From: Deltaproteobacteria bacterium | GTDB lineage: Bacteria; Myxococcota_A; UBA796; CAJQPC01 | Reading direction: 5' to 3' | DNA length: 35,830 nucleotides | Assembly (NCBI GenBank): GCA_016717595.1 | Contig: JADKFE010000059.1 | Coordinates: 1-35,830, forward strand | Shown: piece after piece, positions 8,661 to 16,736 of the stretch | Position numbering within the stretch: the first letter of the stretch is position 1 | Layout: each line of letters begins with the position of its first letter | Program-made: the position numbers and the translations under genes | The notes under the pieces: model-generated | The model's database searches: none | Told to the model about the DNA's origin: nothing | Seen by the model: the letters and a program-made list of their open reading frames with translations, nothing else

Positions 8661-9830
8661 CTAGAGGCTCTGCAGCTCCACGTCGTCCTGCAGGAGCTTA
8701 GAGCTCACGTCACCCGAGAAGCGCAGGGTGTACTCCGCGAGCTCGGGGTCAACGCAGTCCCCGTCCCACTCGTCGGAGCCGCCGGTGCCAGACGTGACCA
8801 TGATCTCCCAGGTGCCGGGGCGGAGCCACCCGCGGGCGCAGCCGTAGGTCTCCAGCGGCCAGGTGCAGGCCCACTCGTCGTCCCCCAATACGACCTTCTC
8901 GTCCCAGCTCTTGCCCGGCGGGCGGAGGTAGACCAGCTGGTCGAAGCCGGTCCCCTCCGCCACTCCGTCGCCCTCGAAGGTGGCCACGCCGCCGGTCACG
9001 GTGATCTCCCAGACGTCGGCCCGCGCGGTGAGCATGTCGGGATCGGGCGTGCAGGGCGAGAGGCTCCCCGTGAGCGCGCTCTCGCCGCACTCGGGCGTGC
9101 AGCTGGGGTCCATACAGTCGGCGGTGAGGTCGAGGTCATTGTCGAAGCCATCGCCGCACACCTCGGCCTCGTTGTCGAGGCTCCCGCCGATGGCCATGAC
9201 CATGCGGTCAATGATCTGCTCAATCCAGAGGTCCTCGTCGTAGAGCGTGTTCACCTGCTCGTGCACATAACGGAGCTTTGGATCGATGAGCGTGATCTGG
9301 GGCCAGGAGTTGGGCAGCACGAGACGCGCGTACTGCTCCTCGTCGAGCCAGACGACCGGACCCGCGCTGCCGTGTCGGCTCACCCAACCCTCCACGGTCT
9401 CCGCGGTCGCCAGCGCAAAGTCGTAATCCTCCACCAACACCGTGATGACCACGGCGTCTTCGCTGTAGAGCTCGTTGAACTCGTCGAGGTAAGGCGCGAA
9501 GGTGTGACAGGGGCCGCACCAGTCGGCCGCGAAGTCGAGGTAGAGGGTCTGCCCAAAGAACTGGTACAGCCAGACCTCGTCGCCGTTCTGATCGGTGAAC
9601 CGCAGGTTCGGCACCTGCTCGCCGCGTGTCCAGACATCCTCCGCGGGCTCATCGGGCACGAGGCTGGCGTCAGGGGCGTGGTACCAGGCGTTCTCTGGGC
9701 CGTAGGGCGTGGTGGCGGTGACCTGGGTGTCGCCTTGGGTGTCGTCGGTCGCCGCGCCCTTGTCGCTGCAGGCCAAGAGCGGCGTGAGCGAGGCGAGGAG
9801 GAGGAGGTTCTTGATCTGGGCTTGAGGCAT
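8661..9830 (-). CDS. Thioredoxin-fold lipoprotein with intact CGPC
   Basis: The product is 389 residues. The second ATG of an ATGATG pair (9830) is preferred because the GGAGCGC ribosome site then has the same six-base spacing as in the two sister genes. A lipobox (LTPLLAC, Cys21) is followed by SDKGAATDDTQ. A TlpA-like thioredoxin domain carries Cys105-Gly-Pro-Cys108 in FAADWCGPCHTF. Next come a MopE-like acidic motif (CGDGFDNDLDLTADCMDPSC) and a C-terminal beta domain rich in Trp and Cys (ACTWPLETYGCARGW). It probably acts as a thiol-disulfide oxidoreductase at the cell surface or in the periplasm. The paralogue lies immediately upstream. Confidence 0.9.
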   Translation of the reverse strand: MPQAQIKNLLLLASLTPLLACSDKGAATDDTQGDTQVTATTPYGPENAWYHAPDASLVPDEPAEDVWTRGEQVPNLRFTDQNGDEVWLYQFFGQTLYLDFAADWCGPCHTFAPYLDEFNELYSEDAVVITVLVEDYDFALATAETVEGWVSRHGSAGPVVWLDEEQYARLVLPNSWPQITLIDPKLRYVHEQVNTLYDEDLWIEQIIDRMVMAIGGSLDNEAEVCGDGFDNDLDLTADCMDPSCTPECGESALTGSLSPCTPDPDMLTARADVWEITVTGGVATFEGDGVAEGTGFDQLVYLRPPGKSWDEKVVLGDDEWACTWPLETYGCARGWLRPGTWEIMVTSGTGGSDEWDGDCVDPELAEYTLRFSGDVSSKLLQDDVELQSL

Positions 9831-9872
9831 CATGCGCTCCGTTCATTGGGGGAGGATCACCCTAACGTCCAT

Positions 9873-9918
9873 TAGGGTCGCACATTCTCGCCGTGGGGTC
9901 TGTAGAGAAAACTGGAGG
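9873..9918 (-). promoter_or_regulatory. Conserved motif promoter, copy c, with inverted repeat
   Basis: The motif CTCCAGTTTTCTCTACAGAC lies at 9898-9917, with an ACCCTA -10-like element at 9873-9878. This copy has an extra perfect inverted repeat, ACCCTAA (9859-9865) and TTAGGGT (9872-9878), that overlaps the -10-like element and could form a separate operator. Confidence 0.7.
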
Positions 9919-9921
9919 GCG

Positions 9922-11088
9922 CTAGAGGCTCTGCAGCTCCACGTCGTCCTGGACGAGGGTGAACGACACATCACCGCGGGTGCGCAGGGTGTACTCGCCG
10001 AGCTCGGGGTTCACGCAGTCGCCGTCGGACGGCGGCCAGCCGCCAGTCCCGGCGAAGACCATGACCTCCCAGGTGCCGGGAGGGAGCCAGCCGCGGGCGC
10101 AGCCGAGGTCCTCCAAGGGCCAGGTGCAGGCCCACTCGTCGTCGCCGGCGATCAAGGCCTCCGACCAGCTCTGACCCTCCTCGCGGATGTAGAGGATGTG
10201 CTCAAAGCCCGTGGCCTCGGCGATGTTGTCGCTCTCGATGGCGGCCACCGCGCCGCTCACGGTGACCCGCCACACGTCTACGCGGGTGGTCTTGTCGTCC
10301 GTATCGGGGGTGCAGGGCGCGAGGCTCCCGGTGACGGACGTCTCCGCGCAGCTCGCCTCGCAGGCCTGATCCATACAGTCGGCGATGAGGTCCAGATCGT
10401 TGTCGTAGCCGTCGCCGCAGACCTCAGCCTCGTTGTCGAGGCTCCCGCCGATGGCGAGCTCCATCCGGCGGGTGACCTGATCAATGGTCGCGTCGGCGTA
10501 GATCCTGTTCACCTCTTGCTGGGCGAGGCGAACGCCGGGATCGATGAGGTCGATCCGGGGCCAGGTTGTCGGCCAGTCCACCCGGGCGGCCTGCTCGGCG
10601 TCGAGCCAAAAAATCGGGTCCGCGCCGCCGTGCTTCTCCACCCACCTCGCCACGGTCTCCGCGTCGCCCGGCCCAAACCAGGCGTCCTCCATCAGCACGG
10701 TGATGACCGTGGCGCGCTCGTTGTGTCGTAGGTTGAAGTCGGACAGATTGGGTACGTAGTTGTGGCAGGTGTCGCGCCACTCCACCGCCCAGTTGATGTA
10801 CACGGTCTGCCCGAAGAACTGGTACAGCCAGACCTCGTCGCCGTTCTGGTCGGTGAACCGCAGGTTCGGCGCCAACGCGCCGAGCGTCCACTGGTCCACG
10901 GCGGGCTCCTCAGGCACGAGGCTGGCGTCAGGGGCGTGGTACCAGGCGTTCTCTGGGCCGTAGGGTGTGGGGGCGGAGACCTGGGTGTCGTTCTGGGTGT
11001 CATCGGTCGCCGCGCCCTTGTCGCTGCAGGCCAAGAGCGGGGTGAGCGAGGCGAGGAGGAGGAGGCTCTTGATTGGAGTTTGAGGCAT
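9922..11088 (-). CDS. Thioredoxin-fold lipoprotein paralogue lacking the first active-site Cys
   Basis: The product is 388 residues and closely matches its downstream sister through the whole length: the same signal (LLASLTPLLAC), the same SDKGAATDDTQ linker, the same NLRFTDQNGDEVWLYQFFGQ block, the CGDGYDNDLDLIADCMDQAC motif and the C-terminal beta domain. The active site reads EWRDTCHNY: Arg105 replaces the nucleophilic Cys while Cys108 remains. Normal dithiol redox cycling is therefore not possible. It may have become a binding protein, a monothiol enzyme or a partner of the intact copy. The gene looks otherwise healthy. Confidence 0.88.
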   Translation of the reverse strand: MPQTPIKSLLLLASLTPLLACSDKGAATDDTQNDTQVSAPTPYGPENAWYHAPDASLVPEEPAVDQWTLGALAPNLRFTDQNGDEVWLYQFFGQTVYINWAVEWRDTCHNYVPNLSDFNLRHNERATVITVLMEDAWFGPGDAETVARWVEKHGGADPIFWLDAEQAARVDWPTTWPRIDLIDPGVRLAQQEVNRIYADATIDQVTRRMELAIGGSLDNEAEVCGDGYDNDLDLIADCMDQACEASCAETSVTGSLAPCTPDTDDKTTRVDVWRVTVSGAVAAIESDNIAEATGFEHILYIREEGQSWSEALIAGDDEWACTWPLEDLGCARGWLPPGTWEVMVFAGTGGWPPSDGDCVNPELGEYTLRTRGDVSFTLVQDDVELQSL

Positions 11089-11134
11089 CGTGCGCTCCCA
11101 TCTTGGGGGTGGTGAGGATGACCCTCACGCCTCC

Positions 11135-11180
11135 TAAGATCGCACCGCCAGGCCGCCCGGTCTGTAGAGAAAGCTGGAGC
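11135..11180 (-). promoter_or_regulatory. Conserved motif promoter, copy d
   Basis: The motif CTCCAGCTTTCTCTACAGAC lies at 11160-11179 on the minus strand, with an ATCTTA element at 11135-11140 spaced as in the other copies. The stretch GGTGCGATCTTAGG is shared with copy e, so these two promoters are the most alike. Confidence 0.72.
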
Positions 11181-11196
11181 CGCCAACGATGGTCGC

Positions 11197-12360
11197 CTAC
11201 AGCCCCGCGCCGTGCTCCAAGAGCGCCAGCTCGACGTCCTCTAGGGTGCGGTTTCGCCCCTCGGCGTTCATCAACACGACGAGGCCGACGCCGTCCTCCG
11301 TGATCAAGATCTCTGCGCTCGCCCCGGTCTCGCCGCCGTTGTGGCCCCAGACCTCTTGGCCGTCGAGCTCCCAGCGGTACCAAAAGACGCCCTGATCGGG
11401 GTCTAAGGCGCGGCTCTGGACCGAGAGCAGCTCCTCGACGCTGTCTTCGCTGAGCACCCGCTGCCCGTCTAAGGCGCCGCCCTCGTGAACCGCCAGCACA
11501 AAGCGCGCCATGTCGTGGGCGCTCGACCTCACCGAGCCCGAGGGGTAGTCGGGGAAGCCGTAGTGCCCGTCGGTCACATAGCCGCCGCGGAACCACTCGT
11601 AGGGCAGGGCGGGGGCGTCGTCGCCCAGGGCGGTGAGGGTCCAGGCGGTGTTTGCCATGCCCAAGGGCTCAAAGATGTTGGCGTCGCAGAGCCGATCAAA
11701 GGGCAGGCCTTCGGCGACCTCCACAACATAAGCCGCCAGGGCCGAGCCGATGTTGGAGTATTCGGCGGCGCCGCCCGGCCCCTCCCAGGTCCAGTTCTGT
11801 GTGGCATCGTACCAGTCGCCGCCGGGGGTGAGATACCCCTCCATAAAGTCGCCCAGCGCCAGGGGCGAGTCTACGCCGTCTGTGTACAGCGGGTCCATGA
11901 CGTCCCAGTTGTCGGCGATCCCGGCGGTGTGGGTGGCCAGCCTGCGCAGGGTGATGTCTTGGTTGGGGTAGTCGGGGTGGCGCACCTCAAAGGGCAGGAG
12001 CGTGTTCACGGGCGAGCCCAGCTCCAGGCTTCGGCCCTCGACGGCCTGCATCAGCGCCACGCCGACGACGGCCTTGGACACGCTCGCCACCAAGAAGGGC
12101 GTGTCGGGCTGGGCGGGGCGGTCCGCTTCGATGTCCGCCCAGCCATATCCTTGGCACCAGACCACGGCGCCGTCGCGGGTGATGCACGCGGAGAGGCCGG
12201 GGACGTGGTCGCGGTCCATGATCTCCAAGATCTGCGAGTCCAGCTCGGCGAGCGTAGGCCAGGCCTCCGTCTGATCGTTGGGCCCGGGCGCGGGGCCAGG
12301 GTCGTTGCGGGCGCAGGCCAAGAGCGGCGCGAAGAGCAGGATCTTGAGCAGGGATGACAT
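11197..12360 (-). CDS. Serine hydrolase of the beta-lactamase / class C PBP family, lipoprotein
   Basis: The product is 387 residues. I chose ATG 12360 rather than ATG 12372 because the upstream GGAGCGC is the ribosome site used at the same spacing by the two neighbouring sister genes. A lipobox (LLFAPLLAC) is followed by a Pro-rich linker. Catalytic motifs are SVSK (Ser93, Lys96), the Tyr-X-Asn motif in EYSNIGSAL and the third motif HNGGETG. This family (Pfam Beta-lactamase, EstB/AmpH/LACTB-like) includes DD-peptidases, esterases and amidases, so a beta-lactam role should not be assumed. It shares the promoter motif of the lipoprotein block and is its upstream-most member. Confidence 0.88.
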   Translation of the reverse strand: MSSLLKILLFAPLLACARNDPGPAPGPNDQTEAWPTLAELDSQILEIMDRDHVPGLSACITRDGAVVWCQGYGWADIEADRPAQPDTPFLVASVSKAVVGVALMQAVEGRSLELGSPVNTLLPFEVRHPDYPNQDITLRRLATHTAGIADNWDVMDPLYTDGVDSPLALGDFMEGYLTPGGDWYDATQNWTWEGPGGAAEYSNIGSALAAYVVEVAEGLPFDRLCDANIFEPLGMANTAWTLTALGDDAPALPYEWFRGGYVTDGHYGFPDYPSGSVRSSAHDMARFVLAVHEGGALDGQRVLSEDSVEELLSVQSRALDPDQGVFWYRWELDGQEVWGHNGGETGASAEILITEDGVGLVVLMNAEGRNRTLEDVELALLEHGAGL

Positions 12361-12408
12361 CACGCGCTCCATTCGTTGGGTGTGGTGAGGGCCGACCTCA
12401 CGCGCCCC

Positions 12409-12454
12409 TAAGATCGCACCTTCACGCCGCGAGGTCTGTAGAGAAAGTTGGAGT
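12409..12454 (-). promoter_or_regulatory. Conserved motif promoter, copy e
   Basis: The motif is CTCCAACTTTCTCTACAGAC at 12434-12453, with ATCTTA at 12409-12414. It drives the serine hydrolase gene. This is the outermost copy; no further copy was seen to the right in the window. Confidence 0.7.
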
Positions 12455-12544
12455 CACCGCACGATCGGCGCTCAGGGCCCCGCGCTGGACGACGTGAGGG
12501 CCTTGGGGGTGCGGCGCCGGGGGATTCCGGCTAAAGGGCGCGTC

Positions 12545-12886
12545 ATGCACCGCATCTTCACCACACGCTTCGCCGCCGTCTACCCGCACTACGTCACCAA
12601 GGTCCAGAAGAAGGGCCGCACGGTGGAGGAGCTGCACGAGGTCATCCGCTGGCTCACGGGCTACAGCGAGGAGGCGCTCGCCGCCATCCTCACCAGCGAC
12701 ATACACTTCATGGACTTCTTCGCCGGGGCCACGCTGAACCCCAACGCCGACAAGGTCACGGGGGTGGTGTGTGGGGTGCGGGTGGAGGCCGTGGAGGATC
12801 CGCTGATGCAGAAGATCCGGATGCTCGACAAGCTCGTCGATGAGCTGGCGAAGGGCCGGCCGATGAGTAAGGTGCTGCGGGGGTGA
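12545..12886 (+). CDS. DUF2200 family protein
   Basis: The product is 113 residues and matches the DUF2200 family in full length and composition: HRIFTTRFAAVYPHYVTKVQ at the start, TGYSEEAL, and VCGVRVEAVEDPLMQKIR at the end. ATG 12545 follows an AAAGGG ribosome site. It appears to be a small cytoplasmic protein with no signal peptide or membrane segment. The biochemical role of the family is not established as far as I know. It stands alone, diverging from the lipoprotein block and converging with the MopE-like gene 6 bases away. Confidence 0.88.
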   Translation: MHRIFTTRFAAVYPHYVTKVQKKGRTVEELHEVIRWLTGYSEEALAAILTSDIHFMDFFAGATLNPNADKVTGVVCGVRVEAVEDPLMQKIRMLDKLVDELAKGRPMSKVLRG

Positions 12887-12892
12887 GGGCGC

Positions 12893-14794
12893 TCAGCGCT
12901 CGACGGTGTCGATGAACAGCACCGAGCCCAACGAGGCCACCGTGGTCTCGGTGATCTTCCACGACGTCCCGTCGGGCGTGACCTCGTACAGATCGAGCAG
13001 GGTGTCCGAGCCGATCGACCAGATCTGCGCGGGGTCGGCGCCGTCCATGAGCATCACCAGGCTCTCCGGGGTGTTTCGGAAGGGGAGCGTGGTGGACGCC
13101 GCCGTTGAGCCGCTCGCGGTCACCCAGGCTGAGGTCTGGACGTAGCTGGAGTGGTACTGAACAAACTGCACGCCGTCGGCGCGGCCTCCCCACAGCTCTA
13201 CGGGCCCGCCGGTGAAGCTCAACAGCGACGCGCCGGTGGTGAGATCCCAGGCCACCACCCCGCCGGTCCAGCTCGATCCGTAGTCTTCGCCCAAGGCGAC
13301 CAGCGCGCCGTGGTCGATCAAGAGCCGGTCGACGCTGGCGATCTCGGTGGCGGAGAGCACCGCCCCCGTCGCGCAGTCGATGGCGCCGACGCCGCCGCGC
13401 CAGCGGCGATAGGAGCTCAAGTAGGCGACATAGATCACCCCGTCCGCCGCGGCCAGGGCCACGGCGTAAATGGGGCCGAGAGAGCTCGTGTCAAACGTGG
13501 CGAGGGAGACGGAGATCACCACGCCCGTCTCGTCCACACCCGACAAGCTGCGGCTGGTCGAGAGCTGCCAGTCCAACCCGCCACAGTCCACGAACGAGCC
13601 GCTGTAGCCGCTGAGCTTGGACAGCTCGGCGCCTGTGGAGGCGTCGAGGGTGATCCAGGCGCCTGAGGCGTCGGTGAGGTTCAGGTCCCCCGACTCCCCA
13701 CGCTGCACAGAGACGGCCCCGGACGCGCTGTAGATCAGCGTCGGCGTCAAGGCGCCGCTGGCCCAGGTGTACACTTCGCCCAGATCGGTGACCAGGATCA
13801 GATCCTCCGTGGGCAGGGTGCAGGGCGTCACCGTGGCGCCGGGGTAGGCGTCGGGATCGGCGTCGTCACAGTCGCCGAGCTGCGATGAGTACCCCGAGGT
13901 CGCCTCGCAGAGCAGGGTCGCGGCGCTCCCGTCGCCATAGCCGTCGCCATCAGCGTCGGCGTACCAGCGCTCAAGCTCCTCAGCGTAGTCCTCATCCACG
14001 TCGCCGTCACAGTCGTCGTCGAGGCCGTCGCACAGCTCCGTGACGCCCGGGGAGATCGCCGCGTCGCTGTCGTCACAGTCGCTGTTGTCCGCGGTGTAGC
14101 CCGAGGGCGCCTCGCAGGCCGCGGCGGCGGCGCCCCCGTCGCCATAGCCGTCGTTGTCGGCGTCGGCGTACCAGGTCTTCGCGTCTACGGCGTCTTCGTC
14201 GGTGACCCCATCGCAGTCGTCGTCTGCGCCGTCACAACGCTCGGTGGCGCCGGGGGAGATCGCCGCGTCGTCGTCGTCGCAGTCGGCCACGCCCGCGCCG
14301 TAGCCCGAGGGCGCCTCGCAGGCCACGACGGCGGCCGACCCGCCGCCGAAGCCGTCGTTGTCGGCGTCGAGGGACCAGGCCTGGGCGTCGGCGGCGTCGT
14401 CCTCATCGGTGACCCCGTCGCAGTCGTTGTCGAGGCCGTCGCAGAGCTCCGTGGCGCCGGGGTTCTTGGACGGCTCGAGGTCATCGCAGTCCGTGCTGTC
14501 CGCCGCGTAGCCCGTGGGGAGCTCGCAGGCCCAGGTCGTGCTCGCCGCGTCTCCGAAGCCGTCGCCGTCTTGGTCGAGGTGCCAGATCCGGGCGTCCGCG
14601 GCGTCGTCCTCGTCGGTGACCCCGTCGCAGTCGTTGTCGACGCCGTCGCACAGCTCCGTGGCGTCGGGGTTCCGTGAGGGGTCGAGGTCATCGCAGTCGA
14701 GCTTGGCGCTGTGCTCGTCCCCGTCGAGATCGATGAGCTCGTCGCAGCCGACGAGGACGGCCAAGGAGAGGGCGATCAGGGTTGTGCGCCTCAT
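12893..14794 (-). CDS. MopE-like repeat lipoprotein with C-terminal propeller-like domain
   Basis: The product is 633 residues. A lipobox (LAVLVGC, Cys about 17) precedes five or six tandem MopE-type repeats of about 53 residues, each with CDDxDP, ATELCDG and DNDCDGVTDED and a linking DGDGFGD segment. Acidic positions and paired Cys suggest calcium-stabilised disulfide modules. From about residue 325 the chain changes to a Gly/Ser/Thr-rich region with repeated VTDLGEVYTWASG-like strands, probably a beta-propeller. Such proteins are common on the surface of myxobacteria and relatives; the ligand is unknown. GAGG lies upstream of ATG 14794. Confidence 0.88.
   Translation of the reverse strand: MRRTTLIALSLAVLVGCDELIDLDGDEHSAKLDCDDLDPSRNPDATELCDGVDNDCDGVTDEDDAADARIWHLDQDGDGFGDAASTTWACELPTGYAADSTDCDDLEPSKNPGATELCDGLDNDCDGVTDEDDAADAQAWSLDADNDGFGGGSAAVVACEAPSGYGAGVADCDDDDAAISPGATERCDGADDDCDGVTDEDAVDAKTWYADADNDGYGDGGAAAAACEAPSGYTADNSDCDDSDAAISPGVTELCDGLDDDCDGDVDEDYAEELERWYADADGDGYGDGSAATLLCEATSGYSSQLGDCDDADPDAYPGATVTPCTLPTEDLILVTDLGEVYTWASGALTPTLIYSASGAVSVQRGESGDLNLTDASGAWITLDASTGAELSKLSGYSGSFVDCGGLDWQLSTSRSLSGVDETGVVISVSLATFDTSSLGPIYAVALAAADGVIYVAYLSSYRRWRGGVGAIDCATGAVLSATEIASVDRLLIDHGALVALGEDYGSSWTGGVVAWDLTTGASLLSFTGGPVELWGGRADGVQFVQYHSSYVQTSAWVTASGSTAASTTLPFRNTPESLVMLMDGADPAQIWSIGSDTLLDLYEVTPDGTSWKITETTVASLGSVLFIDTVER
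13838..14710. repeat. Tandem ~160-bp repeats encoding Cys/Asp modules
   Basis: Within the MopE-like gene the DNA repeats units that encode CDG-DNDCDG-TDE motifs. Units are similar but not identical at the nucleotide level, so they are old duplications kept under coding constraint. Repetition makes this stretch prone to assembly collapse. Confidence 0.75.
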
Positions 14795-14910
14795 GGGACC
14801 TCGTCAGGAGCTGGGTTGAAACCGCAGAATAGCACGGGGTGCCCGCGCGCCCGTTTAAGACGCGGCGGGGCCGACAGCGAAATAGAACGCGACGCGGCGG
14901 GCAGGCCACG

Positions 14911-15096
14911 AGCCCCCCCCGGGCGGGGGGGGCGGGGGGGGGGGGGACTGTGGGGCGGGGGGGGGGGGAGGCCGGGGGGGGGGGGGGGAGGGGGGGGGGG
15001 GCGCCGGGGGGAGGGGCCCGGCGGGCGGGCGGGGCCCCGCGCGGGGGGGGGGGGGGGGGGCGGGGGGGTGCGGGGGGAGGGGGCGGGGGGGGGGAC
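14911..15096. repeat. Poly-G low-complexity tract
   Basis: About 185 bases are almost entirely G on the + strand with scattered single C, A or T, including uninterrupted G runs of more than ten. It separates the promoter side of the MopE-like gene from the nuclease-like gene. It has no coding sense on either strand. It could form G-quadruplexes if real, but such tracts also arise from no-signal sequencing calls or poor polishing. Confidence 0.8.
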
Positions 15097-15223
15097 CATG
15101 GGGAATCCAGACGTGGCGCGCCGGGCGAAGCCCGATCGGGGTGATGCGGGTCATGGGCGCGCTGGCGTCATGTCGTGAGTATATGGCCGTCCCGCGGGAG
15201 GGGGCGCGCGACGGCTCCGCCGC

Positions 15224-16036
15224 TCAGCCCACGAGCTCCCAGGCCACGCAGCCGTTGTTGTTGTAGACCCGCTTCCAGGTGACGGACCAATAGAAGCCCT
15301 TGTGGCTCCAGGTGTGGAGCTGGTTGTAGTTACCGTTGAAGTTGATGAACAAGTTGTTGGCCACGATGGGGTAGTGGTCGGCGTCTTGGGTGGAGGTGTC
15401 AACGCGGAGCTCGTACTCGCGGCCCTTGGTCACGATGTAGTCCAGAGTTTTGGTGGCGCCGCCGATCGCCTTGGCGTTGTGGGTGTGTCCCGCCCAGATG
15501 ACCCGCACCCCCTCCAGATCGTCCTGCAGGGCGCTGTTGGAGCAGGTTCTATAGAGGTAGGACAGGCTCGACATCAAGTCGTCGGGCTCACAGTTGAAGT
15601 CGCCAAGCAGGATAAAGTCGTTGTAGTCTGTCACGAGCTGGGCGATCACCCAGGCCATGAGCGAGGGGGCTCGATCGCTGGAGTTGCAGTGGTAGACGAA
15701 GATGTTCTCATCCAGCCGGGCCGGGTAGATCGCGTACACCTGCGCGACCTGGCGTTTGCTCTGCTTCTTGAAGTTGTTGCCACCCTTCAGCCAGAACTTG
15801 TCGCCGGTCAGCGCCTCGAAGTTGTCGATCTCGACCTCCTCTACGGACACGTTCGAGAAGGGGATTACCACACAGTACCCAAGCTGCGCCATGTCTTTGC
15901 GGGGGTTCTGCTTGGGGACCCACAGCGTGGCGTTGCCCAGCACCTCACAGGCGATCTGATAGTTCGCGCCGGGCCAGGCCATGTTGTATTGGCTCAGCCC
16001 GGGGTTTCGTTGGGTGTTCCAGAAGCAGATCTTCAT
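15224..16036 (-). CDS. Endonuclease/exonuclease/phosphatase-fold protein
   Basis: The product is 270 residues from ATG 16036 (MKICFWNTQRNP). EEP-superfamily landmarks are in order: the N-terminal WNTQ strand with the metal-site Asn, YHCNSSDRAP, LLGDFNCEPDDL (catalytic Asp and Asn), KTLDYIVTKG, and the terminal DADHYPIVA (Asp-His pair). It therefore probably cleaves a phosphodiester, either DNA or a phospholipid or sugar phosphate. No clear signal peptide is seen. Its layout, with short HxNSSDRA and WVIAQLV segments around GDFN, is somewhat like CdtB-type nucleases, but I cannot assign it to that group. AT content is higher than in its neighbours, which hints at transfer. TTG 16069 would add 11 residues. 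Confidence 0.78.
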   Translation of the reverse strand: MKICFWNTQRNPGLSQYNMAWPGANYQIACEVLGNATLWVPKQNPRKDMAQLGYCVVIPFSNVSVEEVEIDNFEALTGDKFWLKGGNNFKKQSKRQVAQVYAIYPARLDENIFVYHCNSSDRAPSLMAWVIAQLVTDYNDFILLGDFNCEPDDLMSSLSYLYRTCSNSALQDDLEGVRVIWAGHTHNAKAIGGATKTLDYIVTKGREYELRVDTSTQDADHYPIVANNLFINFNGNYNQLHTWSHKGFYWSVTWKRVYNNNGCVAWELVG

Positions 16037-16724
16037 AATGCCCGTCCGTGGGATGATCGTGGGGTTCAATCAAAAAGTCTACAACGCTGATCGCCGGGAT
16101 GGATCCAGGATCGCGCCGCACGATGGCTTTTTTTTGGGCTCGCCCAGCCGAGGCCGGGAAGCTCCTGCAGTGGGGAGGCGGGCCCCACCCAGCGTCGCCC
16201 GGCCTGCGCGTTTGGATCGCGCACGGCGACCCCCGCGGCATCTGGACGCTCGGCGGGGTCAACCTGTGGCGCCGCTCAGACGCCACCCGGCGCGGGATCT
16301 CCTGTTGAATGGCTGAGCCCGGGGTCCGGCTCGGCGCGCTCGTCCGCGCTTGGGACGAGGGGCCGCGCGCCGCCGGGGATCTGTGTCAGCTTGGGCGCTG
16401 AGCTGGACAGGTCGCCGACGGGAGCGCACAGACGAGCGTGATCTGAGAGCAGGCCTCCACCGAGGGGATGCGCGCCGCTCAGCGCTTCGCCCTGCGGGTC
16501 AAGGCCGTGAACGCCAGCTCGGCCTGCTTCCGCACGAGGCTCGGCTCGGCGCCGATGCCCAGCGGCAACAGTACGCAGGGTGGCAACCCGAGCGCGCCCG
16601 CCGCGCCCAAACGAGCGCTCCTGACCGGGCAGCTCAGCGCGCCACGCCGACCCAAACCCAGCTCGACCGGCTCCCGCTCATCAGCCGCCCGCCGCGCCGC
16701 GTGGTCCAGCGCGCCGCTCGGGTG
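16037..16724. other. Long intergenic stretch without a convincing gene
   Basis: There are no motifs I recognise in any frame. An open frame at 16099-16308 (+) gives 69 residues ending in GIWTLGGVNLWRRSD, and a minus frame ending at 16480 gives IGAEPSLVRKQAELAFTALT. Both read a little like gene ends but lack starts, ribosome sites and family signals, so neither is called. A T8 run lies at about 16127. Confidence 0.4.
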
Positions 16725-16736
16725 TAAGCTGCCGAC
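16725..16736 (+). promoter_or_regulatory. -10-like TAAGCT six bases before ATG (possible leaderless start)
   Basis: TAAGCT at 16725-16730 fits TANNNT and ends six bases before the ATG at 16737. No Shine-Dalgarno sequence is present. The geometry matches that of other genes in this window and suggests transcription from the A of ATG. Confidence 0.45.

Noticed and set aside
14711..15178. Glycine-rich open frames across the poly-G tract
   Set aside because: They arise only from the low-complexity G run and have no start context or family signal.
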